A stretch of DNA of 64,000 bases from DAITBA01 sp036824005. Its GTDB lineage: Bacteria; Pseudomonadota; Gammaproteobacteria; Burkholderiales; Rhodocyclaceae. Below, in pieces: positions 44,774 to 54,021 of this stretch (within the stretch, counting starts at the first letter, position 1; the number at the start of each line of letters is the position of its first letter). A program made the translations under genes and the position numbers. The stretch is taken from positions 682,001-746,000 of the forward strand of contig DAITBA010000001.1 of assembly GCA_036824005.1 (NCBI GenBank), in the 5' to 3' direction. The notes under the pieces were generated by a model. The model ran no database searches, had not been told where the DNA came from, and worked only from the letters and a program-made list of their open reading frames with translations.

Positions 44774-46981
44774 ATGGGATCCGTCACGACGAGGGTGGAG
44801 ATGGACATGAAGGCCTCTGCTCCGTCGTTGTCGTACGCCGATCCGCCGGAATCCAGCGTCCTGGCGCTGGATTTCGCCAACTTCCGCGCCCGGCTCGCCA
44901 CCTACCTCAAGCCCGAGGACATCGGCCGCGTCGAAGCCGCCTACCACTTCGCAGCGCTGGCGCACAAGGGGCAACGGCGCATCAGCGGCGAGCCCTATAT
45001 TTCGCATCCTGTTGCCGTCGCCTCGATCCTGTGCGACTGGCACCTCGACCCGCAGGCGCTGATCGCCGCGCTGCTGCACGATGTGATGGAGGACACCGAC
45101 ATCACCAAGCGCGAGATTGGCGAGCGCTTCGGTCGCGTGGCGGCGGAACTGGTGGACGGCGTCTCCAAACTGGACCGGATCGAGTTCCAGTCCCAAGAGG
45201 AGGCGCAGGCGGAGAACTTCCGCAAGATGCTGCTGGCGATGGCACGCGATGTCCGCGTCATTCTCATCAAGCTGGCTGATCGGGTGCACAACATGCGCAC
45301 CGTCGACTGCTTCCGTGTCGACAAGCGCCGCCGCATTGCCCGCGAAACCTTGGAGATCTATTCGCCGATCGCCAACCGTCTCGGCCTGAACAATCTCTAC
45401 CGCGAACTGCAGGAGCTGTGCTTCAAACAGCTGTATCCGCTGCGCTACGAGGTGCTGGCCAAGGCGCTGCGGGCGGCGCGGGGCAACCGGCGCGAGGTCG
45501 TGGGCAAGATCCTCGACGCCGTCAAGCGACGCCTGCGCGAGTGCAAGATAGAGGCCGACGTCCAGGGGCGCGAGAAGCATCTGTATAGCATCTATCGCAA
45601 GATGCTGGAAAAGCATTTGTCGTTCTCGCAAGTGCTCGACATCTATGGCACGCGCGTCATCGTCAATGACGTGGCCACCTGCTACCTTACCCTGGGCACG
45701 CTGCACGGCCTGTTCAAACCGGTGCCGGGCAAGTTCAAGGATTACATTGCCATACCCAAGGCCAATGGCTACCAGTCGCTGCACACGACCCTGATCGGTC
45801 CCTACGGCACGCCGGTGGAGGTGCAGATCCGCACCGCGGACATGCACCACGTCGCCGAGACCGGTGTGGCGTCGCACTGGCTGTACAAGGGCGATGCGGC
45901 GCTGAGCGAGTTGCAGCAGAAAACCCACGTCTGGCTGCAGTCGCTACTGGAGCTGCAGTCGGCTTCGGGCGATTCAGCGGAATTTCTCGAGCACGTCAAA
46001 ATCGACCTGTTCCCCGACGAAGTCTATGTCTTCACGCCCAAGGGCAAGATCCTGGTGCTGCCGCGTGGTTCCACTGCCGTTGACTTCGCCTACGCCGTGC
46101 ACACCGATGTCGGCAATCGTTGCGTCGCCTGCCGCATCAACTACGAGCTCATGCCTTTGCGCACGGAGTTGAAGAACGGCGACCAGATCGAGATTATCAC
46201 CGCTGCCCACGCCAATCCGAATCCGACCTGGCTGTCCTACGTCAAGACCGGCAAGGCGCGCTCCCAGATACGCCACTTCCTGAAGACGGTGCAGATGGAA
46301 GAATCGGCGGCGCTGGGCGAGCGTCTGCTCGGGCAGGCGCTGGATTCGCTCGGGGCGCGGCTGGCTGCCGTCGATGTATCCATCTGGGATAAGGCGATCC
46401 GAGATGCCGGCGCCAAGTCCAGGCAGGAGCTGCTGGCCGATATCGGTCTGGGCAAGCGGCTCGCTGCGGTCATCGCGCGCCGGCTGCTCGCCCATGACCA
46501 CGTGCTGCAGCAGGAAGGCAAAGTCACTGGTTCGGTGGTGATCCGCGGCACCGAAGGCATGGCGGTGCAGTTTGCCAGCTGCTGCCGGCCGATACCGGGC
46601 GACCCCATCATCGGCTCGATCAAGAAGGGCCAGGGGCTGGTGGTGCACACCCACGATTGTTTTGCCATTCGCAGGTCGCGCAGCAGCGAACCGCAAAAAT
46701 GGATCGACGTCGAATGGGAGCCCGAACGCGGCCGCATGTTCGACGTGCGCATCAAGGTGGACGTGGAGAACCGTCGCGGCGTGCTGGCCAAGGTTACGGC
46801 CCAGATTGCCGAGGACGGCTCGAACATCCAGCACGTCAGCATGGACGACGAACGCGGCGCCTACACCTCGCTCTACTTCACCCTGCAGGTGACGAACCGC
46901 GTGCACCTGGCGCGCATCCTGCGCGGGCTGCGGCACATTCCCGAGGTGGTGCGCCTCATGCGTGTGAAGGATCAGGGCTGA
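44774..46981 (+). CDS. spoT: Bifunctional (p)ppGpp synthetase/hydrolase SpoT
   Basis: 735 residues. The HD hydrolase domain is intact (HKGQRRISGEPYISHP; LLHDVMEDT near residue 99), so ppGpp can be degraded. The synthetase domain has IYGTRVIVND and IPKANGYQSLHTTLIGP, the TGS domain has DEVYVFTPKGKILVLPRGSTAVDFAY, and the zinc-finger-like region has ASCCRPIPGD. The C-terminal ACT domain is present. ATG codons at 44801 and 44807 are alternative starts. Intact HD and synthetase motifs favour Spo/Rel over RelA. Confidence 0.95.
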   Translation: MGSVTTRVEMDMKASAPSLSYADPPESSVLALDFANFRARLATYLKPEDIGRVEAAYHFAALAHKGQRRISGEPYISHPVAVASILCDWHLDPQALIAALLHDVMEDTDITKREIGERFGRVAAELVDGVSKLDRIEFQSQEEAQAENFRKMLLAMARDVRVILIKLADRVHNMRTVDCFRVDKRRRIARETLEIYSPIANRLGLNNLYRELQELCFKQLYPLRYEVLAKALRAARGNRREVVGKILDAVKRRLRECKIEADVQGREKHLYSIYRKMLEKHLSFSQVLDIYGTRVIVNDVATCYLTLGTLHGLFKPVPGKFKDYIAIPKANGYQSLHTTLIGPYGTPVEVQIRTADMHHVAETGVASHWLYKGDAALSELQQKTHVWLQSLLELQSASGDSAEFLEHVKIDLFPDEVYVFTPKGKILVLPRGSTAVDFAYAVHTDVGNRCVACRINYELMPLRTELKNGDQIEIITAAHANPNPTWLSYVKTGKARSQIRHFLKTVQMEESAALGERLLGQALDSLGARLAAVDVSIWDKAIRDAGAKSRQELLADIGLGKRLAAVIARRLLAHDHVLQQEGKVTGSVVIRGTEGMAVQFASCCRPIPGDPIIGSIKKGQGLVVHTHDCFAIRRSRSSEPQKWIDVEWEPERGRMFDVRIKVDVENRRGVLAKVTAQIAEDGSNIQHVSMDDERGAYTSLYFTLQVTNRVHLARILRGLRHIPEVVRLMRVKDQG

Positions 46982-47041
46982 GCTTCAGCCCTGGTGCGCG
47001 ATGTATTAGAATCACGCGTCTTGTTCATCTAGGGGTTGGCC

Positions 47042-47227
47042 GTGGCCTTGTACGAATCCGAGCACACCAAATTCATGCGCGAATACATGGCGCAGCATCC
47101 GGAGCAGGTCGAAGAACAGAAGAAGGGCCGCGCACTATGGTGGGACAAGCCGCAGGATATCGACACGCTCGCGCGCGATCAGCAGTCGAAGGTGCCGCAG
47201 AAACCCTACTACTACCAGCCGGATTGA
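47042..47227 (+). CDS. DUF3460 small protein
   Basis: 61 residues from GTG 47042, with AGGGG six bases upstream. A TTG at 47036 would remove the spacing to this site. The sequence (LYESEHTKFMREYMAQHPE then GRALWWDKPQD) matches the betaproteobacterial DUF3460 group, whose function is unknown. It lies 60 bases after spoT and is convergent with the molybdate ATPase gene. Confidence 0.82.
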   Translation: MALYESEHTKFMREYMAQHPEQVEEQKKGRALWWDKPQDIDTLARDQQSKVPQKPYYYQPD

Positions 47228-47246
47228 ATCCCGCGCGACGCGCGCC

Positions 47247-48392
47247 TCAGCCGCGCGCTGCGCTTTCCTCCCAAGGCATCAGGTGAATGCCTTCACTGAG
47301 CAGCGATACCCGGACACGCTCGTCGCGGGTGACATTGTTGCGCCGGGCAACGTGGGTCGGCACGCCGAAGGTTAGTCCTACCTCGCCGTCGCCTTCGACA
47401 TGCAGCGTGATGTTGGTCGTCTCACCCAGCGCCACGCATTCCGCAACCGTGCCATCGATCGGGTTTTCCCGCTCGCCCCGTGAGGGCCGGTCGCGCCGGT
47501 GCAGAATCACGAACTCAGGCGCGATTGCCCAGCAGACTTTCGTCCCCGCGGCGTGCGCGCCGGTGTGCGCAACCTCCAGTTGGTGTCCGCGCCAGCGCAG
47601 CCGTCCCGGCATGCCGCCCGCCGCGGCCTGCGCCAGCTCGCCTTCGAAGACGTTGTAGAGTTCCACCAGGCGCGCCACGGCGGCGGTCGCCGGCCGGGTC
47701 ATTAGCTCGTGGGGCGCGCCGCTTTGGAGCGTCACGCCCCGGTGCAGGATCGTCATCCGGTCGGCGAGCAGTCGCGCCTCGTCCAGGTCGTGGGTGACGA
47801 GCACGATCGGAATTCGCAAGTTCTGGCGCAGCCGCGCCAGCTCCAACTGCAGCTTGCGCCGCGTCACCTGATCCACCGCCGAGAACGGCTCGTCGAGGAG
47901 GAGCAACGCCGGTTCGGGCGCCAGCGCCCGCGCTACGGCGATCCGCTGCTGCTGGCCACCGGACAGCTGCAGCGGCTTGCGCTGTTCCATCCCGCTCAGG
48001 TGCATGCGTTCCAGCCATTCCCGCGCCCGCGCATGCTTTTGTTCCGGCGGCAGGTGGCCGAGGGTGATCATGACATTGTCGAGGGCACTGAGATGGGGAA
48101 AGAGCGCGTAGTTCTGGAACACGAATCCAACGCGGCGGCGCTGCGGCCGGTAATCGACGCCATGCCGGCTGTCATACCAGGTGATGTCGCCGCTGCGTAC
48201 GTAACCGTGCTCGGGGCGGTGCAACCCGGCGATACAGCGCAGCACCGTAGACTTGCCGCTGCCCGAAGGTCCGACCAGTGCGAGCAGTTCTCCAGGAGCG
48301 CAGAGCAGATGCGCGTCCAGGGAGATGGGGGAACATTGCTGCAGGCGTGCCTCGAGCGTGCCATGCGCCGCGGCGCGGTCGGTGTCAGGCAT
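47247..48392 (-). CDS. modC: Molybdate ABC transporter ATPase ModC
   Basis: 381 residues. It has Walker A GPSGSGKSTV near residue 42, signature LSGGQQQRIAVARAL near 143 and Walker B LLLLDEPFSAVD near 163. The C-terminal ~130 residues form a TOBE-like anion-sensing region, as in ModC/CysA. It overlaps modB by eight bases. Molybdate is inferred from ModB and from the adjacent molybdoenzyme operon. Sulfate or tungstate are alternatives. Confidence 0.85.
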   Translation of the reverse strand: MPDTDRAAAHGTLEARLQQCSPISLDAHLLCAPGELLALVGPSGSGKSTVLRCIAGLHRPEHGYVRSGDITWYDSRHGVDYRPQRRRVGFVFQNYALFPHLSALDNVMITLGHLPPEQKHARAREWLERMHLSGMEQRKPLQLSGGQQQRIAVARALAPEPALLLLDEPFSAVDQVTRRKLQLELARLRQNLRIPIVLVTHDLDEARLLADRMTILHRGVTLQSGAPHELMTRPATAAVARLVELYNVFEGELAQAAAGGMPGRLRWRGHQLEVAHTGAHAAGTKVCWAIAPEFVILHRRDRPSRGERENPIDGTVAECVALGETTNITLHVEGDGEVGLTFGVPTHVARRNNVTRDERVRVSLLSEGIHLMPWEESAARG

Positions 48393-49053
48393 CCCGGTGG
48401 CCCAGCCGTTTGCTCAGGGCATGGATCAGCGTGATGGCGACAAAGGAAAACAGCACCAGCAATGCCGACATATCAGCTGCGGCGCGGTCGTCAAAGGACT
48501 GCACGCGATCGTAGATGGCGATGGCGACGGTACGCGTCTGTGCCTCGATGTTGCCGCCGACCATGAGCACGACGCCAAATTCCCCCAGGGTGTGCGCGAA
48601 AGTCAGGACCAGCGCGGCGAGTATGCCCGGCCAGGCGAGCGGCAACTCCACCCGCCACAGGGTGCGCCAGCCGGACAGGCCGCAGCACCAGGCGGCCTCG
48701 CGCACCTCGCGCGGAATGGCGTCGAAGGCCCGCTGAATCGGCTGCAACGCAAAGGGGAGATTAAAGATAAGGGATGCCAGCAACAGCCCGTCGAAACTGA
48801 AAACCAACGTGCGTCCGGACAGGGAGTGATAAAAGGCGCCAAGCGGGGATTGGCTGCCGAAGGCGACAAGAAGGTAGTAACCGAGTACGGTCGGCGGCAG
48901 CACCAGGGGCAGGGCGATGAGGGCCTCGGCCACGCTCTTGCCGCGGAATGCACGCCACGCCAACGGCCGCGCCAGCAGCACGGCAAGCGGGATCAGAATT
49001 AGGGTTGTCGCCGCGCCGAGTTTGAGCGACAGGAGCATTGCCGGCCAGTCCAT
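48385..49053 (-). CDS. modB: Molybdate ABC transporter permease ModB
   Basis: 222 residues with five membrane segments. The ModB pattern is LPLVLPPTVLGYYLLVAFG followed by the permease EAA loop REVREAAWCCGLSGWRTLWRVELPLAWPGI and AHTLGEFGVVLMVGGNI. It would carry molybdate from a periplasmic binding protein into the cell. No modA gene is present in the window. It is transcribed away from the nap operon. Confidence 0.88.
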   Translation of the reverse strand: MDWPAMLLSLKLGAATTLILIPLAVLLARPLAWRAFRGKSVAEALIALPLVLPPTVLGYYLLVAFGSQSPLGAFYHSLSGRTLVFSFDGLLLASLIFNLPFALQPIQRAFDAIPREVREAAWCCGLSGWRTLWRVELPLAWPGILAALVLTFAHTLGEFGVVLMVGGNIEAQTRTVAIAIYDRVQSFDDRAAADMSALLVLFSFVAITLIHALSKRLGHRDA

Positions 49054-49367
49054 GAAGATGGGAGATTAGCGGTTGGACGGCGGCAGGGCAAATCGCCGAT
49101 CTTCGGCGTCGGCCCGCGCGTGCGACGGTGGTTCAATGGACTGATGCGCCGGATTTCGTTGCGCCGACCGCCGTCGATGCCAACGGGAAATCCCGAGTGA
49201 ATCGCTCGGATATCCCCAAGGGGCGCGGCATTCCGCAGAGTTGGTCGTCGCCGATTGTTTCGAAAAGTTGATTTCCGTCAATACGGCGCCGGCGGCGGCA
49301 AGCGTAGCATGCCCGGGTTCCGCAGAGTTTTTTGGGTCATCTCGGTCGAGATGCTCGAACCGTACCG
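49054..49367. other. Divergent modB/napD intergenic region
   Basis: 314 bases with no convincing gene. They hold an FNR-like box and -10 listed separately, plus several short palindromes: CGGGAAATCCCG near 49180-49192, CGAG/CTCG flanking 49194-49208, and CCCCAAGGGG near 49216-49225. These could be sites for nitrate or molybdate regulators, but I cannot assign them. Confidence 0.6.
49268..49310 (+). promoter_or_regulatory. FNR/CRP-family box and -10 of the nap operon
   Basis: TTGATTTCCGTCAA (49268-49281) matches the FNR consensus TTGAT-N4-ATCAA with one mismatch. TAGCAT (49305-49310) follows at the spacing that puts the box at about -42 of the expected start (near 49317), the class-II activator position. 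Oxygen-limited induction of nap is therefore likely. Confidence 0.7.
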
Positions 49368-49616
49368 GTGAATATCTCCAGCATAGTAGTCAACGCGCTT
49401 CCCGAGCGTGCGCAAGCCGTACGCGCGAGCCTCGAGGCCGTACAAGGGATCGAAGTCCACGCTGTGAGCGAGGAGGGCAAGCTCGTCGTGACGATCGAGA
49501 CAGGCGCGGACCGGGATACCCTCGAAACCATCGAGCGGATAAACCTCTTGCCGGGGGTGCTCTCTGCCTCGTTGGTCTATCACCATGAAGAAACTGATCC
49601 TGAGAAGGAGGCCTGA
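49368..49616 (+). CDS. napD: NapA assembly chaperone NapD
   Basis: 82 residues from GTG 49368. VNISSIVVNALPERAQAVRASLEAVQGIEVHAVSEEGKLVVTIE has the ferredoxin-like fold pattern of NapD, which binds the NapA Tat signal before export. A TTG at 49332 would add 12 unconserved residues. The stop codon is one base before the napA ATG, so translation is coupled. Confidence 0.88.
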   Translation: MNISSIVVNALPERAQAVRASLEAVQGIEVHAVSEEGKLVVTIETGADRDTLETIERINLLPGVLSASLVYHHEETDPEKEA

Positions 49617-49617
49617 C

Positions 49618-52161
49618 ATGAAACTGACGCGACGTGACTTTATCAAGGCCAATGCCGCGGCGGCCGCGGCGGCCGCGGCGGGCGTGACCTTGCCCAATTC
49701 CGAGGCGCTGGCTCAGGCCAAGGGTAAGGACGATATCCGCTGGGATAAAGGCGTGTGTCGCTATTGCGGCACCGGTTGCGGCGTGCTCGTCGGCGTGAAG
49801 GACGGTCGCGTCGTGGCGACCCAGGGCGATCCGGACGCGCCGGTCAATAAGGGCCTCAACTGCATCAAGGGATATTTCCTGGCGAAGATCCAATACACGA
49901 AGGACCGGCTGACCACGCCGCTGCTGCGCATGAAGGACGGCAAGTACGACAAGAACGGCGAATTCCAGCCCGTCACCTGGAAACAGGCCTTCGACATCAT
50001 GGAAGAGAAATGCAAGGCCGTGCTGAAAGCCAAGGGACCGACGGCAGTGGGCATGTTCGGGTCCGGCCAGTGGACCATCTGGGAAGGCTACGCCGCCAAC
50101 AAGCTGTTCAAGGCCGGCTTCCGCTCCAACAACATCGATCCGAACGCCCGCCACTGCATGGCCTCCGCCGTGATGGGCTTCATGCGCACTTTCGGCGCCG
50201 ACGAACCGATGGGCTGCTATGACGATGCCGAGCATGCCGACGCCTTCGTGCTTTGGGGTTCGAACATGGCCGAGATGCACCCGATCATCTGGTCGCGTAT
50301 CACCAACCGGCGTTTGTCGGCCAAGCACGTGAAGGTCTATGTACTGTCCACGTTCACCCACCGTAGCTGCGAGCTGGCGGACATGGAGCTGCTCTTCAAG
50401 CCGCAGACCGATCTGGCGATCCTCAACTACATCTGCAACTACATCATCCAGAACAATGCGGTGAACCAGGACTTCGTCGCCAAGCATGTGAGCTTCGCCA
50501 AGGGCGTCACCGACATCGGCTACGGTCTGCGCCCGAACCATCCGCTGGAAAAGGTGGCCAACAACAACGGCTACCCCGGCGAGGACGGCAAGCCGAAGGG
50601 CGACCCGAACAAGATGGATCCGATCAGCTTCGACGAATTCAAGCAGTTCGTCTCGGAATACACGCTCGACAAGGTCAGCGCCCTGTCCGGCGTGCCCAAG
50701 GACAAGTTGGAGGCGCTGGCCAAGGCCTACGCCGACCCGAAGACCAAGGTCACTTCCTACTGGACCATGGGCTTCAACCAGCACACGCGCGGCACCTGGG
50801 TGAACAACATGATCTACAACGCCCACCTGCTGGTCGGCAAGATTTCCGAGCCGGGCAACAGCCCCTTCTCGCTCACCGGTCAGCCCTCCGCCTGCGGTAC
50901 AGCACGCGAGGTGGGCACCTTTGCCCACCGCCTGCCCGCGGACATGGTGGTGATGAACCCGAAACACCGCGAGGCGGCCGAGGCCATCTGGAAGCTGCCG
51001 GCGGGCACGATCCAGGACAAGCCCGGCTTCCACGCCGTGCTCCAGGACCGCATGTTGAAGGATGGCAAGCTCAACTTCTACTGGACGACCACCACCAACA
51101 ACATGCAGGCGGGGCCGAACATCAACCAGGAGCGCTATCCCGGCTTCCGCAATCCTGAGAACTTCATCGTCGTCTCGGATGCCTATCCGACGGTAACGGC
51201 ACTTGCGGCGGACCTGATCCTGCCTTCCGCCATGTGGATGGAGAAGGAAGGCTCGTACGGCAACGCCGAGCGACGCGGCCAGTTCTGGCGCCAGCAGGTG
51301 AAGGGGCCGGGCGAGGCGAAGTCCGACCTGTGGCAATACATCGAGTTCTCCAAGCGCTTCAAGGTCGAGGAAGTATGGCCGGCCGAGCTGCTGGAGAAGG
51401 CGCCGCAGTACAAGGGCAAGACGCTCTATGACGTCCTCTATGCCAATGACCAGGTGAATAAGTTCCCGAAGGAAGAGTGCGCCAAGGTCAACGCCCACGC
51501 CTGGGCCGGCTATACCAACGACGAGAGCGAGGCATTCGGGTTCTACGTCCAGAAGGGCCTGTTCGAGGAATATCGCAAGTTCGGTCTCGGCAAGGCCAAG
51601 GATCTCGGTGAGTTTGATCACTACCACAAGGTGCGCGGTCTGCGATGGCCGGTGGTGGACGGCAAGGAAACGCTGTGGCGCTATCGCGAGGGCTATGACC
51701 CTTACATTAAGGCCGGCGAGGGAGTGAAGTTCTACGGCAAGCCGGACGGCAAGGCTGTCGTCATCGCGTTGCCCTACCAGGATCCCGCCGAAAAGCCGGA
51801 TGCCGAATACGATCTGTGGCTATGCACCGGCCGCGTGCTCGAGCACTGGCACACTGGCACCATGACCCGTCGTGTGCCGGAGCTGTACAAGGCCTTTCCC
51901 GATGCGCCGATCTTCATGCATCCGAAGGATGCGGAGAAGCGCGGTGTCAAGCGCGGCGACATCGTCAAGGTGGCTTCGCGCCGCGGCGAGATTCAGTTGC
52001 GCGTGGAAACCCGCGGCCGCAACAAGACGCCAGAGGGCCTCGTGTTCATCCCGTTCTTTGATGAGCACCGGCTGGTCAATAAGTTGACTTTGGATGCCAC
52101 CTGCCCGATCTCGAAAGAGACTGACTTCAAAAAGTGCGCGGTCAAGGTGGTCAAGGTCTGA
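49618..52161 (+). CDS. napA: Periplasmic nitrate reductase catalytic subunit
   Basis: 847 residues. The Tat signal TRRDFIKANA is followed by nine alanines (13-21). The [4Fe-4S] cluster ligands are C47, C50, C54 and C82 (CRYCGTGC and LNCIKG). The molybdenum-ligand Cys is near residue 180 in DPNARHCMAS. The full molybdopterin-binding domains extend to the C-terminus (EHWHTGTMTRRVPEL). NapA reduces nitrate to nitrite in the periplasm. A strong GAAGGAGG site precedes ATG 49618. Confidence 0.97.
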   Translation: MKLTRRDFIKANAAAAAAAAAGVTLPNSEALAQAKGKDDIRWDKGVCRYCGTGCGVLVGVKDGRVVATQGDPDAPVNKGLNCIKGYFLAKIQYTKDRLTTPLLRMKDGKYDKNGEFQPVTWKQAFDIMEEKCKAVLKAKGPTAVGMFGSGQWTIWEGYAANKLFKAGFRSNNIDPNARHCMASAVMGFMRTFGADEPMGCYDDAEHADAFVLWGSNMAEMHPIIWSRITNRRLSAKHVKVYVLSTFTHRSCELADMELLFKPQTDLAILNYICNYIIQNNAVNQDFVAKHVSFAKGVTDIGYGLRPNHPLEKVANNNGYPGEDGKPKGDPNKMDPISFDEFKQFVSEYTLDKVSALSGVPKDKLEALAKAYADPKTKVTSYWTMGFNQHTRGTWVNNMIYNAHLLVGKISEPGNSPFSLTGQPSACGTAREVGTFAHRLPADMVVMNPKHREAAEAIWKLPAGTIQDKPGFHAVLQDRMLKDGKLNFYWTTTTNNMQAGPNINQERYPGFRNPENFIVVSDAYPTVTALAADLILPSAMWMEKEGSYGNAERRGQFWRQQVKGPGEAKSDLWQYIEFSKRFKVEEVWPAELLEKAPQYKGKTLYDVLYANDQVNKFPKEECAKVNAHAWAGYTNDESEAFGFYVQKGLFEEYRKFGLGKAKDLGEFDHYHKVRGLRWPVVDGKETLWRYREGYDPYIKAGEGVKFYGKPDGKAVVIALPYQDPAEKPDAEYDLWLCTGRVLEHWHTGTMTRRVPELYKAFPDAPIFMHPKDAEKRGVKRGDIVKVASRRGEIQLRVETRGRNKTPEGLVFIPFFDEHRLVNKLTLDATCPISKETDFKKCAVKVVKV

Positions 52162-52234
52162 ACGGGCAAGGTAAGCAGGGAGGTGTATCGGTGGGTGGCC
52201 TTGGCCACCCACCGGGGTTGCACCGGAAGCTGCG

Positions 52235-53101
52235 ATGGAAACCGACAAGGACATGAAGAAGGCTGCCGCCGGCGCGCTTGCGCGCCGGCAGTTTCTCTTC
52301 GACTCGGCGAAGATGGCCTGCGGCGTCGGCCTGCTCGGCATCGGCCTGGGCTTGTACGCGAAGCAGGCCAAGGCCCTGCCGCCGGTAGCCATTCGCCCTC
52401 CAGGCGCGCTTTCCGAGAAAGACTTTCTTGGCGCGTGCATCCGCTGCGGCCTGTGCGTGCGCGACTGTCCCTACAAAACCCTCGACTTGGCCAAGCCCGA
52501 GGAAGCGGTAACGACGGGCACACCTTACTTCGTGGCGCGCAAGGTCCCGTGCGAAATGTGCGAGGACATACCTTGCGTCAAAGCCTGTCCGACGGGTGCT
52601 CTGGATCACAAGCTCACGGACATCAACAAGGCGAAGATGGGCCTGGCGGTGCTCGTGGATCAGGAAACCTGTCTCAACTTCCTCGGTCTGCGCTGTGACG
52701 TTTGCTACCGCGTCTGCCCGGTCATCGACAAGGCGATCACGCTCGAGGAGCGTATCAACGCTCGCACCGGCAAGCACGCCCTGTTCATTCCGGTCGTCCA
52801 TTCCGAGCACTGCACGGGCTGCGGCAAATGCGAGAAAGCATGCGTGCTCGATGTGGCCGCCATCAAGGTTTATCCAACTCAACTGGCCAAGGGCGAACTG
52901 GGTAAGCACTACCGTCTCGGCTGGGTCGAGCAGGAGAAGGCGGGGGGCAGTCTCGTGGCGCCGGACGTCGAACACCGCTACAACCTGCCGGAAGGCCTGC
53001 AATATGATCCGCGTCGCGGCCTTAGTCCGAGCGAGCCCGTGCCGGCGATACCAGGCGACCAGCCGGCGGCACCCAAGGCCCTGCAAGGAGGCAAGCTGTG
53101 A
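52235..53101 (+). CDS. napG: NapG, exported four-cluster ferredoxin-like protein
   Basis: 288 residues. The Tat-like N-terminus (LARRQFLFDSAKMACGVG) precedes four [4Fe-4S] motifs: CIRCGLCVRDCP, CEMCEDIPCVKACP, CLNFLGLRCDVCYRVCP and CTGCGKCEKACV. NapG with NapH forms a quinol dehydrogenase feeding the periplasmic nitrate reductase. It follows napA by 73 bases and overlaps napH by four. ATG 52235 or the internal ATG at 52253 may be used. Confidence 0.93.
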   Translation: METDKDMKKAAAGALARRQFLFDSAKMACGVGLLGIGLGLYAKQAKALPPVAIRPPGALSEKDFLGACIRCGLCVRDCPYKTLDLAKPEEAVTTGTPYFVARKVPCEMCEDIPCVKACPTGALDHKLTDINKAKMGLAVLVDQETCLNFLGLRCDVCYRVCPVIDKAITLEERINARTGKHALFIPVVHSEHCTGCGKCEKACVLDVAAIKVYPTQLAKGELGKHYRLGWVEQEKAGGSLVAPDVEHRYNLPEGLQYDPRRGLSPSEPVPAIPGDQPAAPKALQGGKL

Positions 53102-53994
53102 GCGTCGGGCAGGATGCGATTGCCGCAAAAGGCCGGTTCGGCGCTCGCAAATGGCTCCTGCTGCGTCGCGCGACGCAGATTTCGATCTTGCTGCTGTTCT
53201 TGATCGGTCCATGGTTCGGGTTGTGGATCGTGAAAGGCAACCTCGCCTACAGTTACACGCTGGACATCTTGCCGCTGGCCGATCCCTACGTGTTGCTGCA
53301 GTCCCTGCTTACGGGCCATACGCCGGAAACCAAGGCACTCATCGGCGTCGCCATCGTGCTTGTCTTCTATTTCCTCGTGGGCGGCCGTGTGTATTGCTCA
53401 TGGGTCTGCCCGGTAAACATGGTCACTGACGCTGCCGGCTGGATGCGCGCGCGGCTCGGTATCAAAGGCAGCGTGCATATCGCGCGCGATACACGTTACT
53501 GGATTCTGGGTATGACGCTGGTGCTGGCGCTCGCCACCGGCACAATCGCCTGGGAACTGGTGAATCCCGTTTCGATGCTGCACCGGGGTCTGATATTCGG
53601 TATCGGCGCCGCATGGGCCATCGTGCTGGCCGTATTTCTATTCGACCTGTTTGTCATGGCGCGCGGTTGGTGTGGGCACCTGTGTCCCGTCGGTGCCTTC
53701 TACAGCCTCATCGGCCGTCTTAGTCCGTTGCGCGTGGTGGCGCGCCAGCGCGCCCAATGCAACGATTGCATGGACTGCTTCGCCATCTGTCCCGAACCGC
53801 AGGTGATCAAGATGCCGCTCAAGGGCGTGGATGGTGCGGGGCCAGTCATCTTGTCGTCAAACTGCACCAATTGCGGCCGCTGCATCGACGTCTGTTCGAA
53901 GGACGTGTTCGAGTTCGGAACGCGCTTTCAAAAGTCGATCAAGGTAGTGGCCGATCCAGGCCAGGCGACCTTGCCGACGGGTCGAGTCTGTTAA
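53098..53994 (+). CDS. napH: NapH, membrane quinol dehydrogenase subunit
   Basis: 298 residues from GTG 53098. About four membrane segments carry the two CxxxCP motifs (YCSWVCPVNM near residue 101; WCGHLCPVGAFYSLIG near 189). Two C-terminal [4Fe-4S] motifs face the cytoplasm (CNDCMDCFAICPEP; CTNCGRCIDVCSKDVF). NapH oxidises quinol and passes electrons to NapG. The GTGA overlap couples it to napG. Confidence 0.94.
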   Translation: MSVGQDAIAAKGRFGARKWLLLRRATQISILLLFLIGPWFGLWIVKGNLAYSYTLDILPLADPYVLLQSLLTGHTPETKALIGVAIVLVFYFLVGGRVYCSWVCPVNMVTDAAGWMRARLGIKGSVHIARDTRYWILGMTLVLALATGTIAWELVNPVSMLHRGLIFGIGAAWAIVLAVFLFDLFVMARGWCGHLCPVGAFYSLIGRLSPLRVVARQRAQCNDCMDCFAICPEPQVIKMPLKGVDGAGPVILSSNCTNCGRCIDVCSKDVFEFGTRFQKSIKVVADPGQATLPTGRVC

Positions 53995-54021
53995 CTTTCC
54001 ATGATGTGGAGGGAGCTGATC

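Noticed and set aside
49066..49281. 71-residue minus-strand frame in the modB/napD gap
   Set aside because: It lacks a ribosome-binding site and known motifs, and its start lies on the FNR-like box.
49650..49682. GCGGCC-type simple repeat in napA
   Set aside because: It encodes the alanine run of the Tat signal peptide. It may be a slippage site but needs no separate feature.
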